A DNA stretch of 58,816 bases from Streptomyces virginiae (GTDB lineage Bacteria > Actinomycetota > Actinomycetes > Streptomycetales > Streptomycetaceae): NCBI RefSeq assembly GCF_000720455.1, contig NZ_JOAK01000035.1, forward strand, positions 1 through 58,816, read 5' to 3'. The position numbers and the translations under genes are program-made. The stretch's first letter is position 1, and each line of letters starts with the position of its first letter. The notes beneath the pieces are model-generated. The model searched no databases and was not told where the DNA came from. It worked only from the letters and a program-made list of their open reading frames with translations. Shown here in pieces: positions 11,413-19,605 of this stretch.

Positions 11413-12423
11413 TCAGCCGGCGCGGTGCACCACCGCGTCGCACAGCTCCTCCAGAGCCGCCTTCGCGAAGCACTCGGGCAGCGGTGCGAGCGTGGCGCGC
11501 GCGTCCTCCGCGTAGCGGATGGTGTCGCGGCGGGCCTGCTCCAGGGCGGGGTGCGCCCGCAGCCGGGTGAGCACCTCGGCGTGGCGGGCGTCGTCCGTCA
11601 GGTCGCCGTCCAGCAGCGCCACGAGCTCCAGGTCCTCCGGGCGCCCGTCCCGCGCTGCCATCTCGCGCAGCCGCAGCACGGGCAGCGTCGGGATGCCCTC
11701 GCGCAGGTCGGTGCCGGGGGTCTTGCCGGACTCGTGCGCGTCGGAGGCGATGTCGAGGACGTCGTCGGCGAGCTGGAAGGCGGTGCCGAGCCGCTCCCCG
11801 TACTGGGTCAGGATGTCGACGACCGACTCGTCGGCGCCGGACATGAGCGCGCCGAAGCGGCCGGAGACCGCGATCAGCGAACCGGTCTTGCCGGCGATGA
11901 CGTCGAGGTAGTGGGCGACGGGGTCGCGGCCGTCGCGCGGACCGGCCGTCTCCAGGATCTGGCCCGTCACGAGCCGCTCGAAGGCCTCGGCCTGGATGCG
12001 GACGGCCTCGGGCCCGAGGTCGGCCAGGATGTGCGACGCACGGGCGAAGAGGAAGTCACCCGTCAGGACGGCCACCGAGTTGCCCCAGCGGGCGTTGGCG
12101 CTCTCCACGCCGCGACGCACGTCGGCCTCGTCCATGACGTCGTCGTGGTAGAGCGTCGCCAGGTGGGTGAGCTCCACGACCACGGCGGACGGGACGATCC
12201 CGGGCGCGTACGGGTCACCGAACCGGGACGCGAGCATCACCAGCAGCGGCCGGAACCGCTTGCCTCCGGCCCGGACCAGGTGCTGTGCGGCCTCGGTGAT
12301 GAAGGGGACTTCGCTCTTGGTGGCTTCCAGCAGACCCGCCTCGACGGCGGCCAGTCCGGCCTGGACATCGGTCTCAAGAGCCTGGTCCCGCACGCTCAGT
12401 CCGAACGGCCCGACGACGGTCAC
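11413..12423 (-). CDS. Long-chain polyprenyl diphosphate synthase (menaquinone tail)
   Basis: Trans-prenyltransferase of 336 aa that condenses isopentenyl diphosphate onto an allylic diphosphate. FARM motif YHDDVMDEAD and SARM motif LADDVLDIASD carry the two Mg-binding Asp clusters; AGGKRFRPLL is the IPP-binding stretch. Small residues before the first Asp-rich motif (LATLYHDD) suit a long product, so a C35-C45 tail for menaquinone is likely given the mqn, menG and nuo genes in this window. GTG start with AGGAG 9 nt upstream. The leader carries a 12-bp tandem repeat. Product length cannot be fixed from sequence. Confidence 0.9.
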   Translation of the reverse strand: MTVVGPFGLSVRDQALETDVQAGLAAVEAGLLEATKSEVPFITEAAQHLVRAGGKRFRPLLVMLASRFGDPYAPGIVPSAVVVELTHLATLYHDDVMDEADVRRGVESANARWGNSVAVLTGDFLFARASHILADLGPEAVRIQAEAFERLVTGQILETAGPRDGRDPVAHYLDVIAGKTGSLIAVSGRFGALMSGADESVVDILTQYGERLGTAFQLADDVLDIASDAHESGKTPGTDLREGIPTLPVLRLREMAARDGRPEDLELVALLDGDLTDDARHAEVLTRLRAHPALEQARRDTIRYAEDARATLAPLPECFAKAALEELCDAVVHRAG

Positions 12424-12440
12424 GAGGGGTACTCCTGTCT

Positions 12441-12464
12441 GCTGACGATCACGCTGACGATCAC
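12441..12464. repeat. 12-bp tandem repeat in the polyprenyl synthase leader
   Basis: Two exact adjacent copies of GCTGACGATCAC, 18-41 bp upstream of the GTG start. On the coding strand each reads GTGATCGTCAGC. It could be a duplicated operator or a recent slippage event. Confidence 0.6.
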
Positions 12465-12613
12465 ATGGATTGTCGATGTGTCGCTGCCATCACTCAAGCC
12501 AGCGTATCGGGTCTGTTTTCGATCACCGAGAGGGCCTTCCCGGCCACCCTCCCCACACTGCCCGATGAGCACCGGTATGTTCGGGAGGAGCCGAAACAAC
12601 CGGAGAGTACGTT

Positions 12614-14131
12614 TTGCCCAGAACTACGACCGAGATGGACGAGCCCTCGGATCCGGCGGCCCAGCAGCCGCCGCCCCAGGACGACCACGCCTTCCTCGGC
12701 CACCCGCGGGGCCTCGCCACCCTCTCGGGGCTGGAGGTCTGGGAGCGCTTCTCCTTCCTCGGCATGCAGGCCATCCTCGTCCTCTACTTCGCGGACACGA
12801 CGGCGGACGGCGGCCTGGGCATGGCCCCGGGCACCGCGGCCTCCGTCGCGGCGGCCTACGGGACCATGGTCTACCTCGTCTCCGTCGCCGGCGGATGGCT
12901 CGCCGACCGGATCCTGGGCTCCTACCGGGCCGTGCTCGGGGGCGGCATCCTCATCGCCTGCGGCCACTACGCCATGGCCGTGCCCGCCACCGCCACGACC
13001 TGGACCGGTCTCGGCCTGATCAGCGCCGGCACCGGCCTGCTCAAGCCGAACGTCGCCACCATGGTCGGCAAGCTGTACCGCACGGACGACGACCGGCGCG
13101 ACGCGGGCTTCGCCCTCTACTACATGGCCATCAACATCGGCGCCTTCGCCGGACCGCTGGTCACCGGCTGGCTCGGCGAGCACAAGGGCTGGCACTGGGG
13201 CTTCTCCGCCGCCGCGATCGGCATGACCGCCGGCCTGGTCCAGTACGTACTGGGCCGCCGTCACCTGGCCGGGCGGGGGCACCGCGCCGCGTACGCCCTC
13301 GCGCCCGACGCGATGCGCCGCGCCGTGTGGCGGATCACCGGCGGGTGCCTCGCCGCCGCCGCGCTCGCCACCCTTCTGGCGGTCGCCGGGTGGCTGACGA
13401 TGGACCGCTTCGTCGACCTGCTCACCCTCGTCTCGGTCGTCGCCCCGGCCGTCTACTTCGCGGTGATGTTCCGCAGCCCCCGGGTGACGCCCGAGGAGCG
13501 CGGACGTCTTCGCCCGTACGTGGTGCTCTTCCTGGCCTCGGTGGCCTTCAACTTCATCCTCTTCCAGGCCTACTCGACGATGATGCTGCTGGCCTCCACC
13601 AACGCCGAGACCACGATCCTGGGCTTCGACTTCCCCGCGAGCTGGTACGCCTCGGCGCTCGGCGCCTTCGAGGTCGCGCTGGCCCCGGTCGTCGCCGCGC
13701 TCTGGGCCAGGATGGGCCACCGCCAGCCGCACGCCTCCAACAAGATCGCCATCGGGGTGGTCCTGGGCGGCCTGTCCTTCCTGCTGATGGTGATCCCGAC
13801 GTCGGGCCACGACGGGGACGCGTACAAGATGGCCGCCTGGTGGATCGTCGGCTCCTACCTGCTGCTCGGCCTCGGCGACGTCCTCCTGGAGACCTCCGGC
13901 ATGTCGGCCACCTCCAAACTCGCGCCGAGAGCCTTCGGCAGCCAGACGATGGCGCTGTGGTTCCTCTCCCTCGCCCTGGCCAACGGCATCCAGGCCCAGG
14001 TGGTCAAGGTCTACGGCCACGTGTCGAACCCCGTGTACTTCGGCGTCAACGGCGCCGTCGCCGTGGCGGCGGGCCTGACCGTGATCGCACTGGCGCCGTG
14101 GCTGCGGCGCACGATGCACCCCGTCCACTGA
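12614..14131 (+). CDS. POT/PTR-family proton-coupled oligopeptide transporter
   Basis: Twelve-to-fourteen-helix major-facilitator protein of 505 aa. It shows POT signatures: GLEVWERFSFLGMQAILVLYF (ExxERFxYYG-type helix 1) at about 40-60, GGWLADRILGSYRAVLGGG, and ALYYMAINIGAFAGPLVTGWLG (PTR2 signature 2) at about 170-190. TTG start with GGAGAG 7-8 nt upstream; an ATG at 12635 is an alternative. It imports di- and tripeptides with protons. A hydrolase gene follows 20 bp downstream in the same operon, which suggests uptake followed by cytoplasmic cleavage. Confidence 0.9.
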   Translation: MPRTTTEMDEPSDPAAQQPPPQDDHAFLGHPRGLATLSGLEVWERFSFLGMQAILVLYFADTTADGGLGMAPGTAASVAAAYGTMVYLVSVAGGWLADRILGSYRAVLGGGILIACGHYAMAVPATATTWTGLGLISAGTGLLKPNVATMVGKLYRTDDDRRDAGFALYYMAINIGAFAGPLVTGWLGEHKGWHWGFSAAAIGMTAGLVQYVLGRRHLAGRGHRAAYALAPDAMRRAVWRITGGCLAAAALATLLAVAGWLTMDRFVDLLTLVSVVAPAVYFAVMFRSPRVTPEERGRLRPYVVLFLASVAFNFILFQAYSTMMLLASTNAETTILGFDFPASWYASALGAFEVALAPVVAALWARMGHRQPHASNKIAIGVVLGGLSFLLMVIPTSGHDGDAYKMAAWWIVGSYLLLGLGDVLLETSGMSATSKLAPRAFGSQTMALWFLSLALANGIQAQVVKVYGHVSNPVYFGVNGAVAVAAGLTVIALAPWLRRTMHPVH

Positions 14132-14151
14132 GGCTGCGGCCGAGGCGATTG

Positions 14152-16170
14152 GTGGCAGAACCGATGATCATCCGCACCGACTTCCCGTACCGCACCACCC
14201 ACGAGGATGTCCGGATCCCGCTCCCCGACGGAGTGGAGCTGTACGCCAGGATCTGGCGCCCCGTGACCGACGAGCCCGTCCCGGCCCTGCTGGAGTACCT
14301 CCCGTACCGGCTCACCGACTGGACCGCGCCGCGCGACTGGCAGCGCCACCCCTGGTACGCGGGCCACGGCTACGCCTCCGTACGCGTCGACGTGCGCGGG
14401 CACGGGTGCAGCGGAGGCCTGCCCGGCGACGAGTACGACGCCCGCGAGCTCGCCGACGGGGTCGCGGTGGTGGAGTGGCTGGCGACGCAGGAGTGGTGCA
14501 CGGGGGCAGTGGGGATGTTCGGCATCTCGTGGGGCGGGTTCAACTCCCTGCAGATCGCCGCCCTCGCCCCCGAACCCCTCAAGGCGGTCGTCACCGTCTG
14601 CTCGACGGACGACCGCTACGACAACGACGTGCACTACATGGGCGGCTCGGTGCTCGCCGTGGACATGCACGCGTGGGCGGCGACCATGCTGGCCTTCGCC
14701 TCCCGGCCGCCGGACCCCCTGTACGCCGGGGACGGCTGGCGCGCGCAGTGGCTGGACCGGCTGGAGGCGGTGGAACCGCTGATCCACACCTGGCTCTCGC
14801 ACCAGACCCGCGACGCCTACTGGCGCCACGGCAGCGTCTGCGAGGACTACGGGGCGATCGGCGCGGCCGTGCTCGCGGTCGGCGGCTGGCACGACCCGTA
14901 CCGGGACACCGTGCTGCGGCTGGTCGAGAACCTGCCGTCCGCGCGCGTACGGGGCCTGATCGGCCCCTGGTCGCACCAGTACCCGGACCGCGGGCTGCCG
15001 CCGGGACCCGCGATCGGCTTCCTCCAGGAGACCCTGCGCTGGTGGGACCACTGGCTGAAGGGGGCCGACAACGGGGTGATGGACGAGCCGCCGCTCCGTG
15101 CCTGGATCAGCGACGCGCACCCGCCGGCGACCGTGTACGAGGAGCTGCCGGGGCGCTGGGTCGGCGAGAAGGCCTGGCCCTCGCCGACCGTGATCCCCGT
15201 CCCGTACGTGTTCCAGGGCGCGCCGGTGGCCGTCGCCTCCCCGCAGCACACCGGGCTGGACGCGGGCCGCTTCTTCCCCTTCGGCAACGACGCCGACCTG
15301 CCGCCGGACCAGCGGGAGGAGGACGCGAAGTCGGCCTGCTTCGAGTTCCCGGTGGGCGGCGGGGAGCCGGTGGAGATCCTGGGACGGCCGTCGGTGACCC
15401 TGCGGCTGCGGCTCGACGTGCCGTACGGGCAGGTCGTGGCCCGGCTGTGCGACGTGGCCCCGGACGGCTCCTCGACGCTGGTCACGCGCGGCGCGCTGAA
15501 CCTCTCCGCCCGCCGGGGCCGGGACCGGGCCGTGCCGTGGCCGGTGGGCTCGTACGAGGACGTCACCTTCGAGCTGAACGCCATCGGCCACGCCTTCCCG
15601 CCGGGGCACCGGATCCGCCTCGCGGTGTCCTCCGCGTACTGGCCGTGGATCTGGCCGCGGGCCGGGTCCGAGGCCGGCTGGACGCTGGACCCGTCGGGCA
15701 GCTCGGTGACCCTGCCGGTGCGGGCGGCCTCCCCGGCCGGGGAGGGCGGGATCGTCTTCGAGCCGCCGGAGCAGGCGCCCCCGCTGGGCGTCTCGTTCCC
15801 GGCCACCCTGGACGAACCGCGTCCGGAGCGGCTGGTCGTACGGGACGTCGCGCGCGGGACCTGGCGGCTGGAGGTGGACCCGCGCTACGGGGGCACCCGG
15901 GTCTACCCGGACGGCCTGGAGTACGCGGAGGAGGCGAGCGAGGTGTACGAGATCCAGGACGGGGACCCGCTGTCGGCCCGGACCCGCTCGCAGTGGCGGA
16001 TCCGGCTCCACCGGCCGGACTCGGGCTGGGAAGCACGGGTGGAGACCAGCTCGGAGATCCGTTGCGACGAGGGCGGCTTCCTGACGTCGAACGAGGTGGT
16101 GTGCCGGGAGGGCGACGAGGTGGTCTTCCACCGCACGTGGGAACGCCGGCTCCCGCGTGCGGCGGGCTGA
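14152..16170 (+). CDS. CocE/NonD-family hydrolase (X-Pro dipeptidyl-peptidase-like)
   Basis: Alpha/beta hydrolase of 672 aa in the S15/CocE family. The nucleophile Ser sits in GMFGISWGGFNSLQ (GxSxxG) at about residue 125. VGGWHDPYRD supplies the acid region and GPWSHQYPD the catalytic His. The C-terminal half is the jelly-roll X-Pro dipeptidyl-peptidase C-terminal domain (FPVGGGEPVEILGRPSV to about 540) plus an extra C-terminal ~120 aa. No signal peptide is visible. GTG at 14152 has GAGG six nt before it; ATG 14164 is the alternative. Co-transcribed with the POT transporter, so a peptide or ester substrate is likely. Confidence 0.87.
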   Translation: MAEPMIIRTDFPYRTTHEDVRIPLPDGVELYARIWRPVTDEPVPALLEYLPYRLTDWTAPRDWQRHPWYAGHGYASVRVDVRGHGCSGGLPGDEYDARELADGVAVVEWLATQEWCTGAVGMFGISWGGFNSLQIAALAPEPLKAVVTVCSTDDRYDNDVHYMGGSVLAVDMHAWAATMLAFASRPPDPLYAGDGWRAQWLDRLEAVEPLIHTWLSHQTRDAYWRHGSVCEDYGAIGAAVLAVGGWHDPYRDTVLRLVENLPSARVRGLIGPWSHQYPDRGLPPGPAIGFLQETLRWWDHWLKGADNGVMDEPPLRAWISDAHPPATVYEELPGRWVGEKAWPSPTVIPVPYVFQGAPVAVASPQHTGLDAGRFFPFGNDADLPPDQREEDAKSACFEFPVGGGEPVEILGRPSVTLRLRLDVPYGQVVARLCDVAPDGSSTLVTRGALNLSARRGRDRAVPWPVGSYEDVTFELNAIGHAFPPGHRIRLAVSSAYWPWIWPRAGSEAGWTLDPSGSSVTLPVRAASPAGEGGIVFEPPEQAPPLGVSFPATLDEPRPERLVVRDVARGTWRLEVDPRYGGTRVYPDGLEYAEEASEVYEIQDGDPLSARTRSQWRIRLHRPDSGWEARVETSSEIRCDEGGFLTSNEVVCREGDEVVFHRTWERRLPRAAG

Positions 16171-16191
16171 GCGCCCCGGACCGCCCGGACG

Positions 16192-16219
16192 CCCGGACCG
16201 CCCCGGCGGGCGGTCCGGG
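16192..16219. terminator. Bidirectional terminator between convergent genes
   Basis: Perfect 12-bp stem (CCCGGACCGCCC / GGGCGGTCCGGG) with a 4-nt loop, lying between the stops of the CocE-like gene (+) and the HAD gene (-). Confidence 0.82.
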
Positions 16220-16251
16220 GGCTCGGCCCCGGGACTCCGCCCCGTCGGCGG

Positions 16252-17070
16252 TCAGCCGAACAACCGCTCCAGCACCACCGCGACGCCGTCCGCCTCGTTC
16301 GACAGCGTCAGCTCGTCGGCCACCGCCACCAGCTCGGGGTGGGAATTGGCCATGGCCACCCCGTGCGCGGCCCACGCGAACATCGGCACGTCGTTCGGCA
16401 TGTCCCCGAAGGCGATCGTCCCGGCCGGGGACGCCCCCAGGACGTCCGCCGCCCGAGCGAGCCCACTGGCCTTGTCGATGCCCGGCGGCTGGAGTTCCAC
16501 CGTGTGCTCCCCCGCCATCGTGACGTTCACCAGGTCCCCGACCACCGACCGCGCCACCCGCGTCAGCTCGTCGTCGTCCAGCTCCGGATGCTGGAGCAGC
16601 ACCTTGTTGATCGGCGCCGACCACAGGCCCGACCGCCGGGCCACCCGCACCGTCGGCAGGTGCGGGTGCCACATCCGGTAGCCGGGGCCCATCAGCATCT
16701 CCGCGTCCAGGCCCTCCTGGTTGACCGCCGCGTAGACCTCGCCGACCTCCGCCTCGATCTTGCCGAGGGCCACCTCCGCCAGCTCCCGGTCCATGGACAC
16801 GGAGTGCAGCAGCCGGCCGCGCGCCGCGTCGTACACCTGCGCGCCCTGCGCGCACACCGCGAGCCCCGTGTAGCCGAGTCCGTCGAAAACGTGTCGGACC
16901 TGTGGGACGGGGCGGCCGGTGACGATGATGTGCCGGGCGCCGACCGCCCGGGCGGCGTCGAGAGCCGCATGGGACCGGGCTGAAACGGTGTCCCCGGCAC
17001 GCAGCAGAGTCCCGTCCAGGTCAGTGGCGATCAAGGCATAGGGGAGGGCCGGAAGCGGCGCGGAAGTCAC
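16252..17070 (-). CDS. Cof-type HAD-superfamily phosphatase
   Basis: Cytoplasmic haloacid-dehalogenase-like phosphatase of about 272 aa. Motif I is ATDLDGTLL near the N-terminus (nucleophile Asp), motif II the IVTGRP stretch, motif III a Lys near KASGLARAADVLG, and motif IV GDMPNDVPMFAWA. The large C2-type cap between motifs II and III marks the Cof/YbjI subclass, which acts on sugar phosphates or cofactors. The start is uncertain: GTG 17070 places the fold at the N-terminus, while TTG 17100 adds ten residues and has AGGA upstream. Substrate unknown. Confidence 0.86.
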   Translation of the reverse strand: MTSAPLPALPYALIATDLDGTLLRAGDTVSARSHAALDAARAVGARHIIVTGRPVPQVRHVFDGLGYTGLAVCAQGAQVYDAARGRLLHSVSMDRELAEVALGKIEAEVGEVYAAVNQEGLDAEMLMGPGYRMWHPHLPTVRVARRSGLWSAPINKVLLQHPELDDDELTRVARSVVGDLVNVTMAGEHTVELQPPGIDKASGLARAADVLGASPAGTIAFGDMPNDVPMFAWAAHGVAMANSHPELVAVADELTLSNEADGVAVVLERLFG

Positions 17071-17211
17071 GGCGCCAAGGATACGGACCCCTTTGGACAA
17101 GTCCTACAAATAGAGCGCGAATCCGGCCTCCCACGCGCCCCCCTAGCCACGTAACGTGTCAACCAGCCCCCGGGACACCCCCGGACCGCGTCGAAAGCGA
17201 GGCAGTACCCC

Positions 17212-18435
17212 ATGCCCCAGCAGAGCCCCCTCGATGTTCCCGAGGGCGACCCGTTCGGGCCGCACAACCTCCCCTACGGCGTCTTCTCGACCGCCGGCGA
17301 GGAGCGCCGGCGGATCGGTGTGCGCATCGGCGGGCACGTGCTCGACGCGGGAGCGGCCGCGGTGGCGCTCGGCTCCCCGTACGCCGGGCTGCTCGGCCAC
17401 TCCTGCCTCAACCCGCTGCTGGCCGCCGGGCGCACCGCCTGGCGCGACGTGCGGCGCGCGCTGACCGCCTGGGTGACCGACCCCGGCCACCGCCCCACGG
17501 TCGAGCCGCACCTGCTGCCGCTGGACGAGGTCACGCTCCACCTGCCGTACGAGGTCGCCGACTACGTCGACTTCTACGCCAGCGAGCACCACGCCACCAA
17601 CGTCGGGAGGATGTTCCGCCCGGACGGCGACGCGCTGACGCCCAACTGGAAGCACCTGCCGATCGGTTACCACGGCCGCTCCGGCACCGTCGTGGTCTCC
17701 GGGACCGACGTCGTACGGCCCTCCGGGCAGCGCAAGGCGCCCACCGACCCGGCGCCCGTCTTCGGCCCGTCCGTCAAGCTCGACATCGAGGCCGAGGTCG
17801 GCTTCGTCGTCGGCGCCCCGTCCGAGCTGGGCCGCCCGGTGCCGCTGGGCGCGTTCGAGGACCACGTCTTCGGACTCTTCCTGCTCAACGACTGGTCGGC
17901 GCGGGACATCCAGGCCTGGGAGTACGTGCCGCTGGGCCCCTTCCTCGGCAAGTCCTTCGCCACCTCCGTCTCCGCCTGGGTGACCCCGCTGGAGGCCCTG
18001 GACGCCGCACGCGTGGCCCCGCCCGCCCGGGACTTCCCGCTCCTGCCCTACCTGGACGACGCGGCCGTCGACCGCCCCGGCGGCTTCGACCTGCACATCA
18101 CCGTCTCCATCAACGGGCAGGAGGTGGCGCAGCCGCCGTTCGCGACGATGTACTGGACCGCCGCCCAGCAGCTCGCGCACATGACCGTCAACGGCGCCTC
18201 CCTGCGCACCGGCGACGTCTTCGGTTCGGGCACCGTCAGCGGTCCCGAGGTCGGCCAGCGCGGCTCGCTGCTGGAGCTGACGTGGAACGGCCGCGACGCC
18301 ATCGAGCTCGCCGACGGCAAGCGCACCTTCCTGGAGGACGGGGACACCGTCACCCTCACCGCCTGGGCCCCCGGCCCGGACGGCACGCGCGTCGGCCTCG
18401 GTGAGGTCGTCGGCCGCATCGTGGGCACCGCGTAG
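17212..18435 (+). CDS. fahA: Fumarylacetoacetase
   Basis: Hydrolyses fumarylacetoacetate to fumarate and acetoacetate, the last step of tyrosine/homogentisate breakdown. At 407 aa it has the family's usual length. An N-terminal SH3-like domain (FGPHNLPYGVFST) precedes the beta-roll catalytic domain. Catalytic and metal-site segments are visible: DFYASEHHATNVG, WKHLPIGYHGR, DIEAEVGFVVG, LLNDWSARDIQAWEYVPLGP and KSFATSVS. ATG start. It is divergent from the HAD gene across a 141-bp gap. The other tyrosine-degradation genes are not in this window. Confidence 0.95.
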   Translation: MPQQSPLDVPEGDPFGPHNLPYGVFSTAGEERRRIGVRIGGHVLDAGAAAVALGSPYAGLLGHSCLNPLLAAGRTAWRDVRRALTAWVTDPGHRPTVEPHLLPLDEVTLHLPYEVADYVDFYASEHHATNVGRMFRPDGDALTPNWKHLPIGYHGRSGTVVVSGTDVVRPSGQRKAPTDPAPVFGPSVKLDIEAEVGFVVGAPSELGRPVPLGAFEDHVFGLFLLNDWSARDIQAWEYVPLGPFLGKSFATSVSAWVTPLEALDAARVAPPARDFPLLPYLDDAAVDRPGGFDLHITVSINGQEVAQPPFATMYWTAAQQLAHMTVNGASLRTGDVFGSGTVSGPEVGQRGSLLELTWNGRDAIELADGKRTFLEDGDTVTLTAWAPGPDGTRVGLGEVVGRIVGTA

Positions 18436-18448
18436 TCCACCCCTTGGT

Positions 18449-18482
18449 CGGCGGGGTGGCGGATCTTTCCACCACCCCGCCG
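18449..18482 (+). terminator. Terminator after fumarylacetoacetase
   Basis: CGGCGGGGTGG / CCACCCCGCCG, a perfect 11-bp stem with a 12-nt loop beginning 14 nt after the stop. Confidence 0.75.
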
Positions 18483-18563
18483 GAACCGCAGGTCACAGGG
18501 GGTACGCAGGATCCCCCCGGTGGCGCAATACTGCCGCAACACCACCGTCCGCGGGCCGTCGGT

Positions 18564-19331
18564 ATGTTCCGTGCCATGCCAGCCGAACGCAGCCTCGACC
18601 ACGCCGCGCGGCGGCGGAGACTGCGCGCGGACCAGGCGCGGCAGCTCGCCGACCTGCTGCGCCACCAGATCCTCTCGGGCGCCTTCCCCACCGGGGTCCT
18701 CCCGCTGGAGAACGCCCTCGCCGCCGACTACCGGGCCAGCCGCAACACCGTCCGCCAGGCCCTCGACCTGCTGCGCGGCGAACGGCTCGTGGAACGGCAG
18801 CCCGGCGTCGGCACCGTCGTCGTCTGCGAGAAGTACCCGCACGGCCTCGACCGTCTGCAGGGCCTCGCCGAGACCCTGCACGAGCACGGCACCGTCACCA
18901 ACGAGGTCCGCACCGCCGGCCCGGTGCCGGCGCCCGCACCGGTCGCCCACCGCCTGGGCCTGCCCGAGCACACGGACGTGCTCTACATCGAACGGCTGCG
19001 GCGCCTGAACGGGCTGCCGCTCTCCCTCGACCTCACCTACATCCCCCTGGACATCGGCTCCGCGCTGCTCGGCTGCGACCTGGAGAACACCGACGTCTTC
19101 CGGCTGCTGGAGCAGCAGACCGGGCAGCCACTCGGCCACGCCGAGATCACCCTCGAAGCCGTCAACGCCGACGCGCACTCCGCCGCCGTGCTCCAGGCCC
19201 CGCGCGGGGCCGCCGTCCTGATGCTGGAGCGGCTCACCCACCTGGCCGACGGCCGGCCCGTGGACCTGGAGTTCATCCGCTTCCGCGGCGACCGGATCAC
19301 CATGAGCGGCCTGCTGCGCCGCTCGCTCTGA
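18564..19331 (+). CDS. GntR-family regulator (HutC/UTRA type)
   Basis: Regulator of 255 aa. The winged helix-turn-helix is at about residues 20-85 (QLADLLRHQILSGAFPTG, LAADYRASRNTVRQALDLL, QPGVGTVV). A UTRA ligand-binding domain follows, with typical VLYIERLRRLNGLPLSLDLTY and an ending EFIRFRGDRITM. It is the first gene of a same-strand run with the ferredoxin, ABC transporter and flavoprotein, so it most likely controls that locus in response to the transported compound. ATG 18564 and ATG 18576 are both possible. Neither has a Shine-Dalgarno, and TATGTT (18563-18568) could be a -10 for a leaderless message starting at 18576. Confidence 0.9.
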   Translation: MFRAMPAERSLDHAARRRRLRADQARQLADLLRHQILSGAFPTGVLPLENALAADYRASRNTVRQALDLLRGERLVERQPGVGTVVVCEKYPHGLDRLQGLAETLHEHGTVTNEVRTAGPVPAPAPVAHRLGLPEHTDVLYIERLRRLNGLPLSLDLTYIPLDIGSALLGCDLENTDVFRLLEQQTGQPLGHAEITLEAVNADAHSAAVLQAPRGAAVLMLERLTHLADGRPVDLEFIRFRGDRITMSGLLRRSL

Positions 19332-19363
19332 ACCTCTGCGTACCCACCTTCCTGGAGACAGCC

Positions 19364-19591
19364 ATGCCTCTGGTCCCCCAGCGCGGCGACGTGCCCGTGA
19401 CCATCGACGAGTCCCTGTGCATCGACGGCTGCACCCTGTGCGTCGACATGTGTCCGCTCGACTCGCTCGCGATCCGCGAGGACGACGGCAAGGCCTACAT
19501 GCACGTGGACGAGTGCTGGTACTGCGGCCCCTGCGCCGCCCGCTGCCCCACCGGCGCGGTCACCGTCAACATGCCCTACCTGCTCCGGTGA
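19364..19591 (+). CDS. AprB-like ferredoxin with two [4Fe-4S] clusters
   Basis: 75-aa iron-sulfur protein. Cluster I ligands are Cys19, 23, 26 and 30 (C-x3-C-x2-C-x3-CP); cluster II ligands are Cys51, 54, 57 and 61 (C-x2-C-x2-C-x3-CP). The spacing and the intervening acidic loop (REDDGKAYMHVDE) resemble the ferredoxin core of adenylylsulfate reductase beta subunits, without their C-terminal tail. ATG start with GGAG upstream, 32 bp after the GntR gene and 14 bp before the binding-protein gene. It probably shuttles electrons to or from the AprA-like flavoprotein encoded downstream. Confidence 0.87.
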   Translation: MPLVPQRGDVPVTIDESLCIDGCTLCVDMCPLDSLAIREDDGKAYMHVDECWYCGPCAARCPTGAVTVNMPYLLR

Positions 19592-19605
19592 AAGGTCCCA
19601 CACCC

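Noticed and set aside
11362..14151. Very long plus-strand open frame continuing upstream of the CocE-like gene
   Set aside because: It runs antisense through the polyprenyl synthase and out of frame through the POT transporter. The translated sequence is Arg/Gly/Pro-rich with no domains; high-GC DNA leaves such frames open.
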